From a bacterium (GTDB taxonomy: Bacteria > Spirochaetota > Spirochaetia > JABEVK01): DNA of 6,902 nt. Each line of letters opens with the position of its first letter. The first letter of the stretch is position 1. A program made the translations under genes and the position numbers. The notes under the pieces were generated by a model, which was not told the DNA's origin, made no database searches, and worked only from the letters and a program-made list of their open reading frames with translations. The stretch lies in contig JAJXWL010000101.1 of the NCBI GenBank assembly GCA_021781625.1, positions 1 through 6,902 on the forward strand, given 5' to 3'. Of this stretch, positions 5,175 to 6,902 are shown piece after piece.

Positions 5175-5208
5175 TTTAAGAACAGTCTATTCGATGAGTT
5201 GACCTATT

Positions 5209-5361
5209 TCAAGACTTTTTCTTTGGGGGCAAACTTTGGTGTTGGACCTTGGGAGCTTCCTTTTTAGGGGTAGCAACAGGCGGCATTTTTGTTGCGGCAC
5301 GATTTTGAGGAAGCTCACTGTCTTGAATCCTTGCACTGACCGTCTTTTCCTGCTCAGCCAT
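5209..5361 (-). CDS. Tiny Lys/Pro-rich protein (small paralogue B)
   Basis: This 50-residue protein (MAEQEKTVSARIQDSELPQN, then KMPPVATPKKEAPK and a QHQSLPPKKKS end) has an ATG inside the last codons of the preceding small gene. The two genes overlap by 8 bases (5354-5361), so they are probably translationally coupled. A GGGGGAG ribosome site (5370-5376) sits eight bases upstream. The protein has no membrane helix and looks disordered. It resembles the protein just upstream: both carry RI, then ELPQN, then MP.V..PK.E in the same order, suggesting a tandem duplication. The function is unknown. It lies between a two-helix membrane protein and a toxin gene, so a partner, adaptor or regulatory role is possible but unproven. 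Confidence 0.65.
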   Translation of the reverse strand: MAEQEKTVSARIQDSELPQNRAATKMPPVATPKKEAPKVQHQSLPPKKKS

Positions 5362-5518
5362 GCTTTTCACTCCCCCGGACCTGCTTGGAAATAGCTTTTT
5401 TCCCAGTTTCAGCTTTTGGTGGCAGAACCTTGGGCATTGGAACTTTGGAGCTATTTTGGGGTAGCTCGCGTCCTTCGTTAATCCGTTGCTGACGGATCGT
5501 ACGGTTTATTTCGCTCAT
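5354..5518 (-). CDS. Tiny Lys/Pro-rich protein (small paralogue A)
   Basis: This 54-residue protein runs MSEINRTIRQQRINEGRELPQN, continues with KVPMPKVLPPKAETGKK and ends SEKHG. It has an excellent ribosome site, AGGAGG at 5525-5530, six bases before the ATG and inside the end of the upstream membrane-protein gene, whose stop is only two bases before this start. It is soluble, basic and proline-rich, and probably disordered after residue 18. The shared core with the next gene (RI, ELPQN, MPKV, PK.E) points to common descent. Three closely packed genes with strong ribosome sites (this one, its paralogue and the membrane protein) imply one transcript and a shared function. I recognise no family. 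It is short enough that automatic annotation may miss it. Confidence 0.7.
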   Translation of the reverse strand: MSEINRTIRQQRINEGRELPQNSSKVPMPKVLPPKAETGKKAISKQVRGSEKHG

Positions 5519-5520
5519 CA

Positions 5521-6021
5521 CTAACCTCCTGTATAGTTCTTCTCAAGATAGTCATCTACTAACTGGTTTGCCAAGTCGATCAGCTTTGACTTCTTGGGGA
5601 GAACATGGTTGGCAAGATGCCGGTTTGAGATATCTTCCAACTTGGTCTTTAGACTAAACCTCTTTTCATGAATCTCACTTTCTGTAAATTCTCCCCTAGA
5701 TACCCCAAACCATAGGTATTCTACCTCAAGCGAGAGCTTTGACGTTTCTGAGTGCATTTCTTGAAGGAGTTTGAGACGCCTTGTATAGGGCAGAATCGGA
5801 CGTAAGGCATTGATCACTTGTGACATTGCGATGATTGATCCCCATAGAAAGCTCAGCTCTTTCCATATTACCCATCCGCCGATACTTGATGACGAGGCAA
5901 CAGCCATAATTATGTTAACCCAGGTTTCAATAGGATTCGTGGCACGGATGTATTCGTCCAAATAGTACCGTTCGAACCGGACTTGCTTCATCAACTCCCA
6001 GTAGCTTTCCTGTTCGTTCAT
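5521..6021 (-). CDS. Two-helix membrane protein, SLATT-like topology
   Basis: This 166-residue protein starts MNEQESYWELMKQVRFERYY. The ATG at 6021 was chosen for its GGAGG (6026-6030) four bases upstream; in-frame starts at 6069 (TTG) and 6063 lack one. The N-terminal 30 residues are helical and charged. Two membrane helices follow (about 31-52, WVNIIMAVASSSSIGGWVIW, and 56-77), then a long helix or coiled coil (80-107), then a polar C-terminal region to 166. Two adjacent N-terminal membrane helices with a cytoplasmic helical tail is the layout of SLATT proteins, thought to be pore-forming effectors in defence and conflict systems. The match is by topology and general appearance, not a proven family hit. 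The gene follows the recombinase by 44 bases and leads the operon with the two small paralogues. Confidence 0.7.
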   Translation of the reverse strand: MNEQESYWELMKQVRFERYYLDEYIRATNPIETWVNIIMAVASSSSIGGWVIWKELSFLWGSIIAMSQVINALRPILPYTRRLKLLQEMHSETSKLSLEVEYLWFGVSRGEFTESEIHEKRFSLKTKLEDISNRHLANHVLPKKSKLIDLANQLVDDYLEKNYTGG

Positions 6022-6065
6022 CTGTCCTCCGCCCACCAATAGGCTACTCCCCAGCTTTTGCATGG

Positions 6066-6902
6066 TCAATTACCTTCCCCGGTTAACTTCGCAAGTCGCC
6101 TGTGGTATTCTTCATCCACCACCTCAAATAGCTCATGCTCCCTTGGGTGGTGCTTTCTGTATACTTTGGCCAATCCATCGGTCATGACATGCGTGTACCG
6201 GGCCGTACTTTCTACGTTAGCGTGCCCCAATAGCTCCTGAACATGCCTCACGCTTGCCCCGTTTTCTAATAAATGCGTCGCTGTCGAATGCCTTAATGAA
6301 TGTGTACTAATTTCCTTCTTATCCATGTCTAAACGTCTGAGTAATTCTCTAAACCGCTCACTGATGCTGGTCCCCCTGAGGTGGCCATTCTTCGTCGCCC
6401 CCCGCAAGCCCACAAATATCCAGGCTTCGGGATTCTCGATCCTTGGGCCAAGATGACGGACCAAAAACGCCCTGGCTACCTCGCTGATCGGAACCATCCT
6501 GTCCCGGTCAAACTTTCCTCTCACCACCATCAACCGCCTTTCAAAATCCACGTCCGATACCTTCAGCCCTGCCGCTTCACTCACCCTGAGCCCAGAGGAA
6601 TATATCAGCTCAAACAAAGCCCGGTCTCTCACTCCTTGAGCGTCCTTCGCCTCGATTCCTTCCAGGAACCTTGTCACCTCATCACGAGTTAACGGACGTC
6701 GTTTCCAGCCACTGAGCGCGGGCACCTTGAGTCTCAGCCCGTGTGCGGGGTTCTGTTCAATCACACCCGAACGGTACAGGCACGAGTAGACCATCTTCAC
6801 CGCTTGGAATCTGCCATTGATCGTGTGGGCACTAAGTCTTTCTTTGGTTTTCACAGAGACTTGGCGACTCAGCCAGGTGTGGTACGCTACAAGGTCTTTC
6901 TT
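6066..6902 (-). CDS. Tyrosine recombinase / site-specific integrase (N-terminus off edge)
   Basis: The frame is open to the right edge, giving 278 residues and a TGA at 6066-6068; an internal GTG at 6854 is not needed as a start. About the first 60 visible residues are the SAM-like core-binding domain (AYHTWLSRQ, then TINGRFQAVK), followed by the catalytic domain. Active-site residues, numbered from the window edge, are complete: Arg106 (SSGLRVSEAAG), Lys130 (GKFDRDRMVP), His201 and Arg204 (HSLRH), His227 (LLGHANVES) and nucleophile Tyr236 (ARYTH). It resembles XerC/D-like and integron-type recombinases, but I see no integron-specific insertion. A tail of about 40 residues follows the tyrosine and ends RRLAKLTGEGN. 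The DNA encoding that tail recurs at 160-207 and 1906-1962, so the gene probably carries its own recombination site. Confidence 0.95.
   Translation of the reverse strand, partial: KKDLVAYHTWLSRQVSVKTKERLSAHTINGRFQAVKMVYSCLYRSGVIEQNPAHGLRLKVPALSGWKRRPLTRDEVTRFLEGIEAKDAQGVRDRALFELIYSSGLRVSEAAGLKVSDVDFERRLMVVRGKFDRDRMVPISEVARAFLVRHLGPRIENPEAWIFVGLRGATKNGHLRGTSISERFRELLRRLDMDKKEISTHSLRHSTATHLLENGASVRHVQELLGHANVESTARYTHVMTDGLAKVYRKHHPREHELFEVVDEEYHRRLAKLTGEGN
6073..6107 (-). repeat. 35-bp recombinase-end repeat, copy 3 (possible att site)
   Basis: This is the in-gene copy, encoding the YHRRLAKLTGEG region of the intact recombinase. It is identical to 1910-1944. The dyad ACTTCGCAAGT lies at 6086-6096. 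The copy lies 52 bases from the start of the next gene. Confidence 0.85.

Noticed and set aside
160..6107. Integron with attC cassettes
   Set aside because: The repeats are recombinase coding ends, not imperfect palindromes of the attC type, and the recombinase runs in the same direction as the cassette genes. I see no integron-specific insertion in it.
160..6107. CRISPR array
   Set aside because: Only three copies of the 35-bp block, separated by 1.7 and 4.1 kb of genes, with no regular spacers.

Overview
The window reads almost entirely on the minus strand, so the biological order runs from right (6902) to left (1). It looks like an accessory, recombination-prone region of a bacterial chromosome. 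The evidence is a tyrosine recombinase, two orphan Rhs-type toxin tips with membrane-protein partners, a small membrane-protein operon and nested IS4-family insertion sequences. Rhs-type toxins suggest a bacterium, more likely Gram-negative, but nothing here fixes the phylum or genus.

Right to left: the C-terminal 278 residues of a tyrosine recombinase (6066-6902, N-terminus off the edge); a 166-residue two-helix membrane protein of SLATT-like topology (5521-6021); two tiny, overlapping, mutually similar Lys/Pro-rich genes (5354-5518 and 5209-5361); an orphan Rhs-tip toxin (4323-5174) with a four-helix membrane protein that fits as its immunity partner (3950-4312); an IS4-family element (1991-3940, left part lost) invaded by a second, intact copy (2579-3901) with a 9-bp target duplication; a relic of the last 18 codons of a second recombinase gene (1906-1962); a second orphan Rhs-tip toxin (880-1893) with a two-helix membrane partner (630-878); about 420 bp with no confident gene (208-629); a third recombinase 3'-end relic (160-207); and the truncated start of a third Rhs-tip leader running off the left edge (1-70).

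The main finding is the repeated layout. Three times, the 3' end of a tyrosine recombinase gene (a roughly 35-bp block, identical in two copies and 30/35 in the third) lies upstream of a gene carrying the same Rhs-type leader ending in FTDPTGL. The leader is conserved in DNA as well (86-bp block, 78/86 identical between the two full copies), while everything after it differs. This fits an array in which toxin/immunity modules were added one after another at a site inside the recombinase 3' end, or which was reshuffled by recombination between those repeats. In the rightmost unit the site is followed by the SLATT-like operon before the toxin gene, so that unit may carry extra defence or conflict cargo. 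Later IS insertion and deletion has eroded the middle of the array.
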